From: Topomyia yanbarensis | Lineage: Eukaryota > Arthropoda > Insecta > Diptera > Culicidae | Length of the DNA: 64,000 nt | Assembly (NCBI RefSeq): GCF_030247195.1 | Contig: NC_080670.1 | Span: forward strand, 216,678,546 to 216,742,545 | Direction of reading: 5' to 3' | Part shown: positions 38,972 to 49,001 of the stretch, piece after piece | How positions within the stretch are numbered: the stretch's first letter is position 1 | How the letters are laid out: every line of letters begins with the position of its first letter | Position numbers and translations under genes: made by a program | The notes under the pieces: generated by a model | Databases searched by the model: none | What the model saw: the letters and a program-made list of their open reading frames with translations, nothing else | Told to the model about the DNA's origin: nothing

Positions 38972-39373
38972 TCACAAATCGAGAGCCAAAATACAAAATA
39001 GAAAACTAGAGAAACGAGTGAAGAAGAGACACAGCATTCCTACAGTCTCGTTCCGTGCCGCACCAGCCGGAATCTGTACGAACCGTTGTTTGTAGTAGAA
39101 GGTGGCCGGCGGTGGCAGCTTCAGCCCCAACGTCGTCGGCGGTGGCAGCGTCGGTTGACCGGGGACCGATTTCTTCTTGCTGCTGCCGCCTCCGCCACCG
39201 CCCGTCGTCAAAAGACCTGGCCCGGGGGCATTCTGAAATTTAAACTGCATTATTCCCAGCTTTTGGGGCCGACGCTTGCAAAACTCTGCCTCGTTCACGG
39301 TCCAGACGGCGCCCTTGATGTTCTCGACCCGCATGAAGCACTTGTGCAGCGACAGGTTGTGCCGGACGGCGTT
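38972..39373 (-). CDS. FoxP: FoxP proximal alternative last exon (forkhead C-terminal half, variant 1)
   Basis: Follows acceptor CAATTTTCAAG at 39374 and starts in phase 0 with [13 protein letters not shown], then [18 protein letters not shown] and CKRRPQKL. This is the canonical FOXP helix 3 and wing sequence, with the Asn, Arg and His contacts intact. The C-terminal tail has a [11 protein letters not shown] patch, a proline-rich run ([15 protein letters not shown]), and ends in a hydrophobic stretch before TGA at 38972-38974; 133 residues in all. The intron to the previous exon is only 182 bases, so this is the default neighbour of the shared forkhead exons. The hydrophobic end ([18 protein letters not shown]) looks like read-through rather than a functional domain, so a missed donor near 39040-39060 cannot be excluded. 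Confidence 0.92.
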   Translation of the reverse strand, partial: NAVRHNLSLHKCFMRVENIKGAVWTVNEAEFCKRRPQKLGIMQFKFQNAPGPGLLTTGGGGGGSSKKKSVPGQPTLPPPTTLGLKLPPPATFYYKQRFVQIPAGAARNETVGMLCLFFTRFSSFLFCILALDL

Positions 39374-39555
39374 CTTGAAAATTGAGTTTTTTTTTGTTTG
39401 GTTGTTTTTTTGGGGGGGTACATTTTTTTAGTGAACATTTCGCTCAGCACGAAATTAAATCATAAGAAAAATGGAGCCTTTCAGCAATTTGGAATTATTT
39501 CAAAGTTTTGTACAGCATTCAAGATTTAAACTTCTAACATTTCTAGTATAATTAC

Positions 39556-39657
39556 CTTCCAGGTCGCTGCATTCCTTCGAAAATAGCAGAATGTATTTTG
39601 GAACCAATTGTAAATTTCATTCAGCGTCAGTTGCTTCTCCGGCGACTCGATTATTGA
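39556..39657 (-). CDS. FoxP: FoxP shared forkhead exon (helices 1-2 and hinge)
   Basis: A 34-codon exon between acceptor TTTTCTCTCGTAG and donor AAG|GTAATT, phase 0 at both ends. It reads [18 protein letters not shown] then [16 protein letters not shown], the diagnostic FOXP stretch just before helix 3. The junction WK|NA(V/I)R is where the two alternative last exons attach. The hinge residue that is Ala in human FOXP proteins and Pro in most other forkhead families is Cys here. Lack of Pro is what permits FOXP domain swapping, so swapping stays plausible. Neighbouring introns are 56 bases (upstream) and 182 or 8,758 bases (downstream). Confidence 0.95.
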
Positions 39658-39713
39658 CTACGAGAGAAAACAAAACATCAATTTTCGTTCAGGGCGGCCC
39701 AACAACAGCTCAC

Positions 39714-39790
39714 TTGTCTAATCAGTGATGCATACGTGAATGGCGGTCGCACATCATGGCTGCGATAAAACTCACGATTCTTATGCACAT
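39714..39790 (-). CDS. FoxP: FoxP shared exon carrying the forkhead start
   Basis: A 77-base exon between ...CATCGACAG and CAA|GTGAGC. With one G from the previous exon it reads [18 protein letters not shown] then [20 protein letters not shown] is the signature start of the FOXP forkhead domain. Phases fit on both sides (phase 1 in, phase 0 out). It is too short to stand out as an open frame and was found by matching phases between its neighbours. Its introns are 76 and 56 bases. Confidence 0.95.
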
Positions 39791-39866
39791 CTGTCGATGA
39801 GAAAAACGAAGCGACCGCTGAGTGAAGATCGTTTAATGTCTGCTCGGCTCAGCGCCCAAAACTCAC

Positions 39867-40454
39867 CATCCTGTACATCGGGATAGTTCATCTCCTTAAA
39901 ACCACCGGCATCAGCCTCCTGCGATCCGAAATACTTTGCTCGAACTCCCGATCCCTTCGAGCGTCCCGCCTGCTGTTGGTGATGTTGTTGATGCTGGTGC
40001 TGCTGCTGATGGTGATGCAACGCCTGCTGTTGCTTGCTAGTTAGTTGCAGTGCTGCCACCTCAGCCATTCCACCATCGCCGCCTGCTGCTCCAATGGACG
40101 CTCCTGGTGGGAAGCGCAACCCGCCAATCAGCTCGTATGGTGGTGGCGGTGGTGGAATCTGCGGAACGAACGGACTAGCACCGGCCATCGGAATGCGAGC
40201 CATTTCGTTCTTTTTGTTCAGATGCAAAATCATTGCCTGCAATCGGTCACGTTCCTTCTGTAGCTGCAGGTGCAACTGACAGACTACCTCCATCTGAATG
40301 CGGGCCTGGGCCGCCGAGTAGTCCCCGTTGATGTGGTCCGACTGGAGGTGCTGGTAAAAGTCGTTAAATTCATCGAAAACCCGCTCGCAACCGGGCCACC
40401 GGCAAGCACCGCCCCCGAACAGGGGGTGAATCGATAATTTGAGGGAGGACTCCT
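39867..40454 (-). CDS. FoxP: FoxP C2H2 zinc finger and leucine zipper exon
   Basis: A 588-base exon between CTCACACCAACAG and GATG|GTGAGT. It opens with HPLFGGGACRWPGCERVF, a zinc finger of the form C-X4-C-X12-H-X4-H ending at LQSDH. It continues through AQARIQMEVVCQLHLQLQ and KERDRLQAM, the FOXP leucine zipper used for dimerisation with other FoxP subunits. The rest is low complexity: a run of prolines (PPPPPPY), glycine/alanine, and a His/Gln tract (HHHQQQHQHQQHHQQQ). It then gives RAKYFGSQEADAGGFKEMNY before the donor. The exon starts in phase 2, so at least one upstream coding exon must exist, but I did not find it between here and 57240. Confidence 0.95.
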
Positions 40455-43400
40455 CTGTTGGTGTGAGAGAAAAATCCTATCAGTGTTTGAAAAATTCACT
40501 TCTAATTAGCTGAAAATTATTATTTTTAAATTGCTTGCATCTGGATATTCTAGTAAATCGAAAAACAATATCTTCAAAACCGCGCTTATCCAAGTTACTG
40601 AAAAGAGATGGATAAGCAAAGTTAATTAGGAAAAAATGTGCATCCATGTTGGAATTGGGAAAAGTGCATCCTGGCGTGTCTGGGACGGTCCCGCCTGAAA
40701 GAGCAAAAAGTGTTTCTCCTTTATTGAAACGTATTTCCAGTAACTATTTCCAACAGATTCCATAACAACACTGTTTAGAACGAAAATTTCACGCCAATTG
40801 CCATAAAAACCGAACACTTTTTTTTTCTAACAATTTTCACTAAAATACTTAATCCAACAACATTTCACATCCTTCCGACACGACATCCTTGCAGCTTCTG
40901 TCGACGGCAGCAAGAGCTGAATTGCAAGTGCAATAGATACTGCTTCCTTTTGCGAACTGCGCATGTCACGGTTATGGTTCCGCTAGCATCATGGTGGCAG
41001 TCCAAAAGCTTTACTCGAGCTCGAGTCGTATCGTAGTAAGCGGGCGGGAAAACTTTTGCTGAGTTTGAATTGAGCTTTTCGTGCAAGCTGGAGCTGAGAG
41101 GGAGACACCGGTATCGGACTGTGAATTGTAGTAGGCTATGGGTTTTGTAATTTTGTTCCATTGTTTGATGATCTCTTACGTCTCGTGTTAATGAGTTTTC
41201 AAAACATAGTTGCAGTTAGCCGGCATGATGAGGATTGTTTTTGTGATTTTGGAATATGAACTTATGTTCAGCCCTTCTTTTGTTTTGTATTTCCAAGGAA
41301 AAATAATCCGAGATTGCAATTGAAGCGTTGGTTTTAAAAGGTATTACAAATGCGGGTTTAAATAGGAATGAAAATCTGGAAGCGTATAATTTGTTTAAAG
41401 ATATAAAAATCCATTTTACAAAATAGTGCACGTAAGGAGTCAAATTTCATCAGTTTGAAATTGTTTTAGCTTTTCGTCCTGACTTTCAATATAGGGGCCG
41501 CTTTTCAAAATTTCGGAACATAACAGTACAGAAATGTTGGATGCTAGTAACTTTTGTTTTACTGGACGGAATTACATAATATTTGCACTAATCAGTCTCA
41601 AAATGTGTACCAATTTTGTATTAAATTTGAAAGTATGTATGATTTCTATAAACAACGAAAAATTAATTTGCAGAATACCTTTCGGGAGCGACGTAGAAGA
41701 TCTAAATCCCCAGTCAATTTCAGACAGCCCCTCAGAGATGTAAAACAATATTGAGAACTTATATAAGTCCCGCATGTATTTTTGTGCTACATTCATCGTT
41801 CGTTAGTCAAATGAGAAGCATGTTGATGCACGACCAGACTGTGTGGCAATCAGAATTTTCGTTGCACATGTAAGATGCGTTACGAGAAAAATAATTAAAT
41901 CTTTTTACCACAAATAAGTAAAACAGTTTCAAGTCCTGAATTCAGGGATTAGCAGTTCATAATGTATGCAGAGTATTTTTGACCAGCAAAGTTCGAACAT
42001 AAGCCCAGTTTATTCCTTTCTCATATAGAAAAAAAATCCTCCTTAGTCAGATTTTTGATATATAACAAAAAATCATGTAACATATCTTTAGTGAATGAGA
42101 AAGTAGAAAGAAAAGTTTTCTATGCTATCTGTAGACAAAAATAAATTATATACCACATTATAAATTCCTTATAAAAATAATCAACGGAGGTTGTATGCCG
42201 ATTACTAAGCACTAATGAGGTAATTATCAGAAACAGGTCCGACAATTTGACCCTCTGCGGCACCGTTTTGGACTTGCCAAACTGCAGCGTGGGTGGCGTC
42301 GTGAAAACTGCCGGATAGCCGTTGGCATTCGCTTAAACCAGCAATAGATGTTGCTTCAAATATATGATCCAAGACTAATATCCATTCATATCCACTCGTT
42401 CAGCGACTCACTGTTGTCCATTTACTAACCACAGTGATCCGTCATTTAGGTAACCTTCCGTCACTCCGGCTAGTGCACTGAGTACACGCCACTCTGAGAA
42501 TCTAGCGAAATCGTCTTAGAGGACCAACGGCCGCTCATTTAGTGGGACATTTGCTCGACCTCCGGAGGGTTAAGATTGTAGTAAGCGTGATTTGTTAGTT
42601 GAATTTTGGGTTCTATATCTGTTTCTCACCTGCCCTGCAGCAGAGGCTTTGCGACAGGGCGGCCAACGTCTAACGAAATAACGGAGCCATCGAATAAAAA
42701 CAAGTAAAACAAATAAATTCCTCGTCCCATCAGTATTGGACACTGTCCTATCGGTGAAGTCTACTGGTCACTAATGGCATCTTGCCGCTACAGAGGATCT
42801 ACTTGATGTGGGAAAAAGAGAAATCCAAACGTGATTTCAGACTTACTAAAGTTAAAATCGCCCATCGAGCACAAAATGAAATAATTTAGTTCTCTCCGTA
42901 GGAAGATAAATAATCATTTGCTGCTACTCCGTTGTGTACGCTGATCTGTAACTCTTGGCGATGAAATGGCGGACCTGGCGGGACTAAAATGGCTCACTGT
43001 TCTCGGGATAATCATTAGCTACACTGTCAGTGATTGTTTGATTGGTTATTCAGCTTGCCGCCTTGCCATGGTTAGTTGCTGTAGCATTGTAATGGGGGTG
43101 CCATGTTGGTTATAGCTGACGAGGCATCGCATTTCTCTTTCAACCACCCGCTCCGCGACAGACGCTATTTAGAGCCGCTCCTAGCATGTAGCACATACGT
43201 TCCGGTTTGCCCCCTTCCCTGTCAGCATATGACCAACGATCCCACCGTTATTCGCACCCCAACTAACTCAGCGGAGGAACCTGGAAGAGCTTGAACATGC
43301 CAACTTCGGGACAGACCCAGCCTTCGCTCGCTCTTTTTCGATGCGACGCGATGAGGAAGATGCGTCTGCAGCCGGCATTCAAGAATCGCGGCTCAAAACC

Positions 43401-45139
43401 GATGAGTCTGGTAATCTGAAATACTACATTAGGACATGATTCGAAGTGCCCAGATTGTTTGGCTCTAATATTAATGTTGACAATGACAGTGCTCCTTATC
43501 GATTAGCTAGAGTCGTGAACAAAGCTCATTTTTAAGGATCTCATTGGCGACTAGCCCTGGCTGAAGTTCATCAGGAGTACAGAAAAGTAACAACAAATTT
43601 GCTCAAATGCAAAAAAAAACAATTTTGGCAGAAACGGTAAAACTATGTTAGGCTTTTAGTTAGAGTTTGGTAGAATTTTGTGAGACTTTTTGCTGGATTA
43701 CTGTTTTAATTTTGCCAGGAAGGTTTTGCCAATGTTCCTCACGTTCATACAGGGAATAAAGAAGCACGTTTCTATGCATTCTGCCATGGATTAGCTCGGT
43801 TGTAATAGTAAAGACCATGCATTTGCGTATTTTCGAATTAAGATTTGTGAGTAGATGACGGAAGTCGATGCCTGACGCCATTTTAGAATTCAAAACAGCC
43901 GTAGAACATTCAAGTGACATCTTGGGTTTGAGTCCCTATAATTTACCGATAGATCATCTGTGGTAGATTTCGAAAAATCTAGGGCTAAAGCAGTTGTCAT
44001 TAACTATACATTTTGGAGTTTTATGAATTATAATAAAATTTATCCTTAATGGATATGTCGGTTTCTAATGAAAGGGTAAGATTACTACGATTGAAAATCA
44101 ATCGCTTTTGATATTTAAATCAAAACTCTAAAGCCAAGTATTAATTTTTAATGAGTTGTTTGATAATATCAATAACTCTTTATTTTTTTATAGTGCTACA
44201 CTGGTGTGGTTTGAAAAAAGGAATTGAATTATTGCATCCAAGCTTGAATTAGTGTAGCAGAGAGTACTCCAGCCAACGTAATGTAACGTAAAAACCAAAA
44301 AAGTCGCTAAACAAATCAATATTCACGAAAAAACAACTCGAAACACTTCCACACCTATGTAACGCATGGCATGTCTGTTCCTATGTATTCACGAAAGAAA
44401 GACCCTACAAAATCGTCCGTCAACCTATTTCGTAAGTAGGTTACAAATTATATCTGAAAGGCGCAGCATGCTGTAGACCAATTTTCGCATAACAATCAAC
44501 ATGTCAAAAAATAACCATGACCCTCCACTGCATCAATCGAAGCAAAACGAGAGTACCCTTATTTGCTAATCACATTCTAAGCAACAAAATATTTATTTTC
44601 GCGTGTCATTATTGTGTCACTCAATAATACCCTGTATAAAATTAAACAATGGGACCAAGCATTGAATAGTAGTGAAGGTGTCTCGAGGACGCATTTGAGA
44701 TACATAACATCACCACCACTCACCGCCGATTAAAGTGTGGGAATGAGAACGCGTAAAATGCGTCATGACAGAACCGGCGGTTGTGTGACAATTGACGTTT
44801 TAGTAGCGGTAACTGACTACAGGGGGAAAAATCTCTCACCAGTATAAATGGTGAATTAATGGGAAACCGTTTTTTTGTTCGGCAGCAATTGTAACAAAGA
44901 AAATTGTTAGAGAGTGGTGTGAAGGAGCGAGAGAGAGAGAAAGAGATTTTTCATTCCGTTGCTTAAAGTAAAACCTCATCATTCGAAAGGACGACGGTAG
45001 AAAAACCCTTATTTGAGTTTCGCTTGAATGGGCTGATTTTTATCAGTTTTTAGGTGTAGAATTAGGGTCACAAAGAATAGGAAAAGATGAACCACGCAGA
45101 CTTTGACGGGAAACCAATTTTGTTTTTGTTGAAATTTGA
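40455..45139 (-). other. FoxP intron, left part: no exon recognised
   Basis: Mostly AT-rich. 42180-43560 is GC-richer with the feel of decayed transposon sequence, but I cannot name a domain. A GA-rich microsatellite lies at about 44928-44945. Confidence 0.45.
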
Positions 45140-46280
45140 TTAGTCTTCCAGTGGCGGATCAAAGCAAGCGAGGTCTAATTGTGTGGCGATTGAATTTGAA
45201 ACTGTTTGCTTTGTGCAGCTATTATTAGATTTAAACGATGAAATTAAACACCGTTGGAAGAAGTGAAGAATTCTACTGAGTTGTGTCTTAAGTTTCATTA
45301 TGAAAGCCCAAACAGTAGATAAAATTTCATACCACACAATAGAGAAGCAAGTAATATTTTGCTTCCCTATCGCGTGAATTTCTAAAAATTCTATTGAAAT
45401 AATATAAGAATAAACGATAGCCATTGTAATCTTTTTCGACCAACTGACCAAAAAAGAACCGAAAATCAAACCACAAAAGTGGCATCGAATGGAGAAACAT
45501 GATGTTTTATTTGCCACAATCGGTCTGGAGAACAAACCTTGAGTTGTGCCCGAGTAAAGGACACCCTTCGCACAAACATAAAAAAACTCAGAAGCACACA
45601 TAACATTCCCATCGCAGTAGTCTCTTTTATATTTCAAATTGTATACTTTGCTTGGTTGGTGCCACTCCGGTTGCTACCGCTAAGCAAATATTTATACTGT
45701 ACAAACGATTCTTTTTTCTCTTTCTCGTCCTTGTTGTATCCACTGGAAAATCGAGCCCGAATGTCAGCTGCCATCGAAAACGGACGGTTTTGCACGTTCA
45801 GCACCATCTGAGCCGAAGGCCACAAAAATAACACCCAAGCCCATCCATCAACGACGATCATGGACGAAGGTGAGAGAGTGTAGCAAGAGTCACACGCACA
45901 TATACACTCTCGCAGTCGAAATAAAGGGGCGTGTTTTCTCGCTTGGTCGAAGTAGATCTGCTGCCATGCCAGCGCCATACAAAGCCCGGTGAAGGTTTTC
46001 CACGTCCGGCGCATTCATGGCGAACGTTGGAGCAGGAACGATGATGGATAAGCCGGAGCCGATTGGCGATTGGTGAGAGGGAGAGACTAGCTCGTATTGT
46101 ATTGTGTACCAGCGGTGGTGCGGTGCGAACTGAATGTTGAATGGAGGGCTTTCTACAAAGTGGAGGTAAAACACTTTGGTGGGTTGAAATTCGATACAAA
46201 AACGAGATATAAATGACGTGTAAATTGCTGGCAGTTTTCCTCCTCGTCGGCAGTGGAAAACAAAAATAAAAGCATATCAA
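45140..46280 (-). other. Stop-poor minus-strand block inside the FoxP intron
   Basis: Several long overlapping frames lie on the gene strand: 45140-45637 (165 codons), 45634-46014 (126), 45858-46280 (140) and 45890-46174 (94). One carries an ATG in good context (CGCCATGA at about 46021) followed by NAPDVENLHRALYGAGMAAD. No frame matches a FoxP N-terminus or any family I know. It could be an alternative 5' exon, a missed coding exon or chance. Confidence 0.25.
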
Positions 46281-48030
46281 CGACGGTTCTAGTTGGTAGG
46301 TTCCTAGAAAATAAAAGGCTTTTTATTGTTGTTGGCCTGCAGAAGGGAGGGAAAACATATTTCATTCGAAAAAAATATGTTTATGTACGTATATAAATGA
46401 GTGCTTTTATGCAAGGATTTTTAGTTCGTTTTTTTTTTAATTTTGATGTTGTAGCATTCCCCCTAAAACTTTCGGTTATTGTTTCGTATCAGAACAAATA
46501 TGCGATATCGTTTGAATGATATTTATATATACTCCAAACAAGCTTTTTTGGCGAAATTGTTTTGAAGTCACTCAGGGGAACTTTTTGAGCAGTTTAAGGC
46601 GGCAATCTATTCCGAAAAAATAGAAATAAAAGTTTTTTAATTGCTGTAATCACTACTGATTAATATTTATCCCAACTTTGCTGTCAGATTACAACCTTCT
46701 TTCAGAGTGCAAATCAATTTACTTTAAAAATCTATATCCTTGAGTTTGTTTCAATAACCATTAACATTGATGAAACATTCCTTATCAGTCAGAATCCAGA
46801 TGGACAGTACGAAACTCTGGCTACTAGATTGACAATATGCATTAGCTGGTGCTCTTAATTCACTCACTATTGAACTGAAAACCTACTGCCATTTTTGACA
46901 ATGCTAGCAGAGCCTAGATAATTTTCTAATGCAATCAAAATGTTGTACTCAAACTACTTTATTGAGTGGTAAGAGCATTTCACACTCCTACAAGAAAACA
47001 TTATAAAGGATATGAGACACATGCATTTCTAATCTCGCTTCGATCCGAAGACCTATCTGAATAAGCTGGACATTCGACGCGAACAAACCACACCGGCGAC
47101 TCGCCTTGCCCATAAGCCGGGGTGTATCAATTTTTTTCAACAATCAGCAGGTGCCAGTCGTGCACTTCTTTCCTGAACTAGCTTTACACCTAAGATCAGT
47201 TGACAACTAGACAACCAGTTATGAAAACTTCGGAATCACTGAGAATGAACCATAGGCCAGTCGAAAGCCACAGCACCATCACATGTTGGGCATATACTAC
47301 AATTTGAACAAGTGCTTGTCTGTTTCTAACCCTGTTAAGGTTCCATTAATTCGCATACCATCTTTAAGCTGTCACATAACATTCCACTCAGATAAAACAA
47401 TGCGTATTTCCTTCGCATATTCAATATTCCATGGATTACTTGACCACAAAATTCAAATCAAACAAAGCAAATATAGGCAGGGCAGGAAATATTCGAACCG
47501 AACCTATGTTCGAATACTTTCAAAGCGCGAAGCTTTGCGTTACTGGTTCGTATTCACAAGCTTCGCATCACAATCGCTTACCATCGTAATTGCGGACATT
47601 TGGGCGATACTTTTACATGCTCTTCGGCGAGGACAAATGAAGCTTCTTGTTCATTTCATTGATGTTCGGAAAGATATGTAAAAGCTTTTGCGTAGTTTTC
47701 GACGAACACGAGCTAAGCTCTTGGTTCGTGTGATCGATATTTTTGAAACAGTTACACGGAGCTTCGAAGCGATGTTCGCGAACACAGAAAAAAGATTACC
47801 TCGAAGTATTTCAGAATCGCGAACACCGAAGGATTATATCAATTTAGCATCGCGAGGGCCATCGCTAACATGTTCGCCGGACGATATTAGTTTTCTTTAT
47901 TCAAATACCTACCTACTAGTTATGCAAAAAAAGTATATTCTAGACAGAGGCCTTGTATTAAGGGTGGAATAGGTGAAAAATAATTGTGACAATGTGTAGC
48001 TTATGGATGCTGGGGTTAACTGAAAAGTGA
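46281..48030. other. FoxP intron with a possible old element at 47470-47970
   Basis: 47474-47490 reads GGGCAGGAAATATTCGAA, matching in inverted form the end at about 50928-50945. The following 500 bases are rich in AAGCTTCG and TTCGCG words and remain open in one frame over 47283-47681 and 47688-47972. I see no protein match. Confidence 0.3.
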
Positions 48031-48959
48031 CGTAACAAGATGTGCATAAAGTTAGCACTACCACTTTCGAAAAAGTGAAGTATGACACATGGATTAATTG
48101 TCGCTTAATTGTCGTAAATTAGTTGTGAAATCCAAAAATTTGTCGCATTTGTTTTTCAAAAAATTTGGTATAGTAGTGCTAACTTTACAGTAAAGTTAGA
48201 ACAACCACCCTAGAAAACTGCATTTTTCTAAAGTTCAAGTACTTTAATCTGACGTAAACAATTGTCGTAAATTAGTTGTGAAGAGAAAATAAATGCGCAC
48301 ATGTTTTTTAAAAAATTTGGTATAGTAGTGCTAACTTTACTGTAAAGTTAGCACTACTATACTAAATTTAAAAAAAAAACAAGTGCGACATTTATTTTCT
48401 CTTCGCAACTAATTTACGACAAATGTTTACGTCAGATTAAAGTACTTGAACTTTAGAAAAATGCAGTTTTTTAGGGTGGTAGTGCTATCTTTATTGTAAA
48501 GTTAGCACTACTATACCACTTTTTTTTAAAAACTTGTGCGACATTAATTTTCTCTTCACAACTAATTTACGACAAATGTTTACGTGTGATTAAAGTACTT
48601 GAACGTCGGAAAAATGCAGTTTTTTAGGGTGGTAGTGCTAACTTTACTGTAAAGTTAGCACTACTATATCAAATTTTTGAAAAAACAAGTGCGACATTTA
48701 TTTTCTCTTCACAACTAATTTACGACAAATTTTTAGGTGTGATTAAAGTACTTGAACTTTAGAAATATGCAGTTTACTAGGGTGGTAGTGCTAACTTTAC
48801 TGTAAAGTTAGCACTACTATACCAAATTTTTTGAAAAACAAATGCGACAAATTTTTGGATTTCACAACTAATTTACGACAATTAAGCGACAATTAATCCA
48901 TGTGTCATACTTCACTTTTTCGAAAGTGGTAGTGCTAACTTTATGCACATCGTAACAAG
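48031..48959. mobile_element. Mutator-like modular MITE, 911 bp, with 9-bp target duplication
   Basis: The element proper is 48040-48950, flanked by CGTAACAAG at 48031-48039 and 48951-48959. Its terminal inverted repeats are 149 bp (48040-48188 and 48802-48950), start ATGTGCATAAAGTTAGCAC, and look identical. Between them are four blocks of about 153 bp meeting at palindromic joints (GCTAACTTTAC|TGTAAAGTTAGC) near 48189, 48341, 48495, 48649 and 48801. Blocks 1-2 point right; blocks 3-6 point left. A 9-bp duplication with long inverted ends is typical of Mutator-like elements. A 7-bp reading (GTAACAA) with one base more in the repeat is also possible. There is no transposase. The near-perfect arms suggest recent insertion. 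Confidence 0.85.
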
Positions 48960-48970
48960 TTTATTTAAGA

Positions 48971-49001
48971 TACCCTACTGATATATTACCAGTAGGGATA
49001 A
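48971..49001. repeat. Hairpin CCCTACTG...CCAGTAGGG
   Basis: ACCCTACTG(A)TA pairs with TACCAGTAGGG around ATAT, 12 bases after the modular MITE. It is possibly a solo pair of short element ends. Confidence 0.45.

Noticed and set aside
39055..39385. Plus-strand frames opposite the proximal FoxP exon
   Set aside because: They are the antisense shadow of a GC-rich coding exon on the minus strand.
40034..40279. Plus-strand frames rich in Ala/Pro/Trp
   Set aside because: They are the antisense of the FoxP zipper exon.
43120..43440. Coding exon in the GC-richer stretch
   Set aside because: The open frame is only 63 codons, has no domain, and the area reads as decayed repeat DNA.
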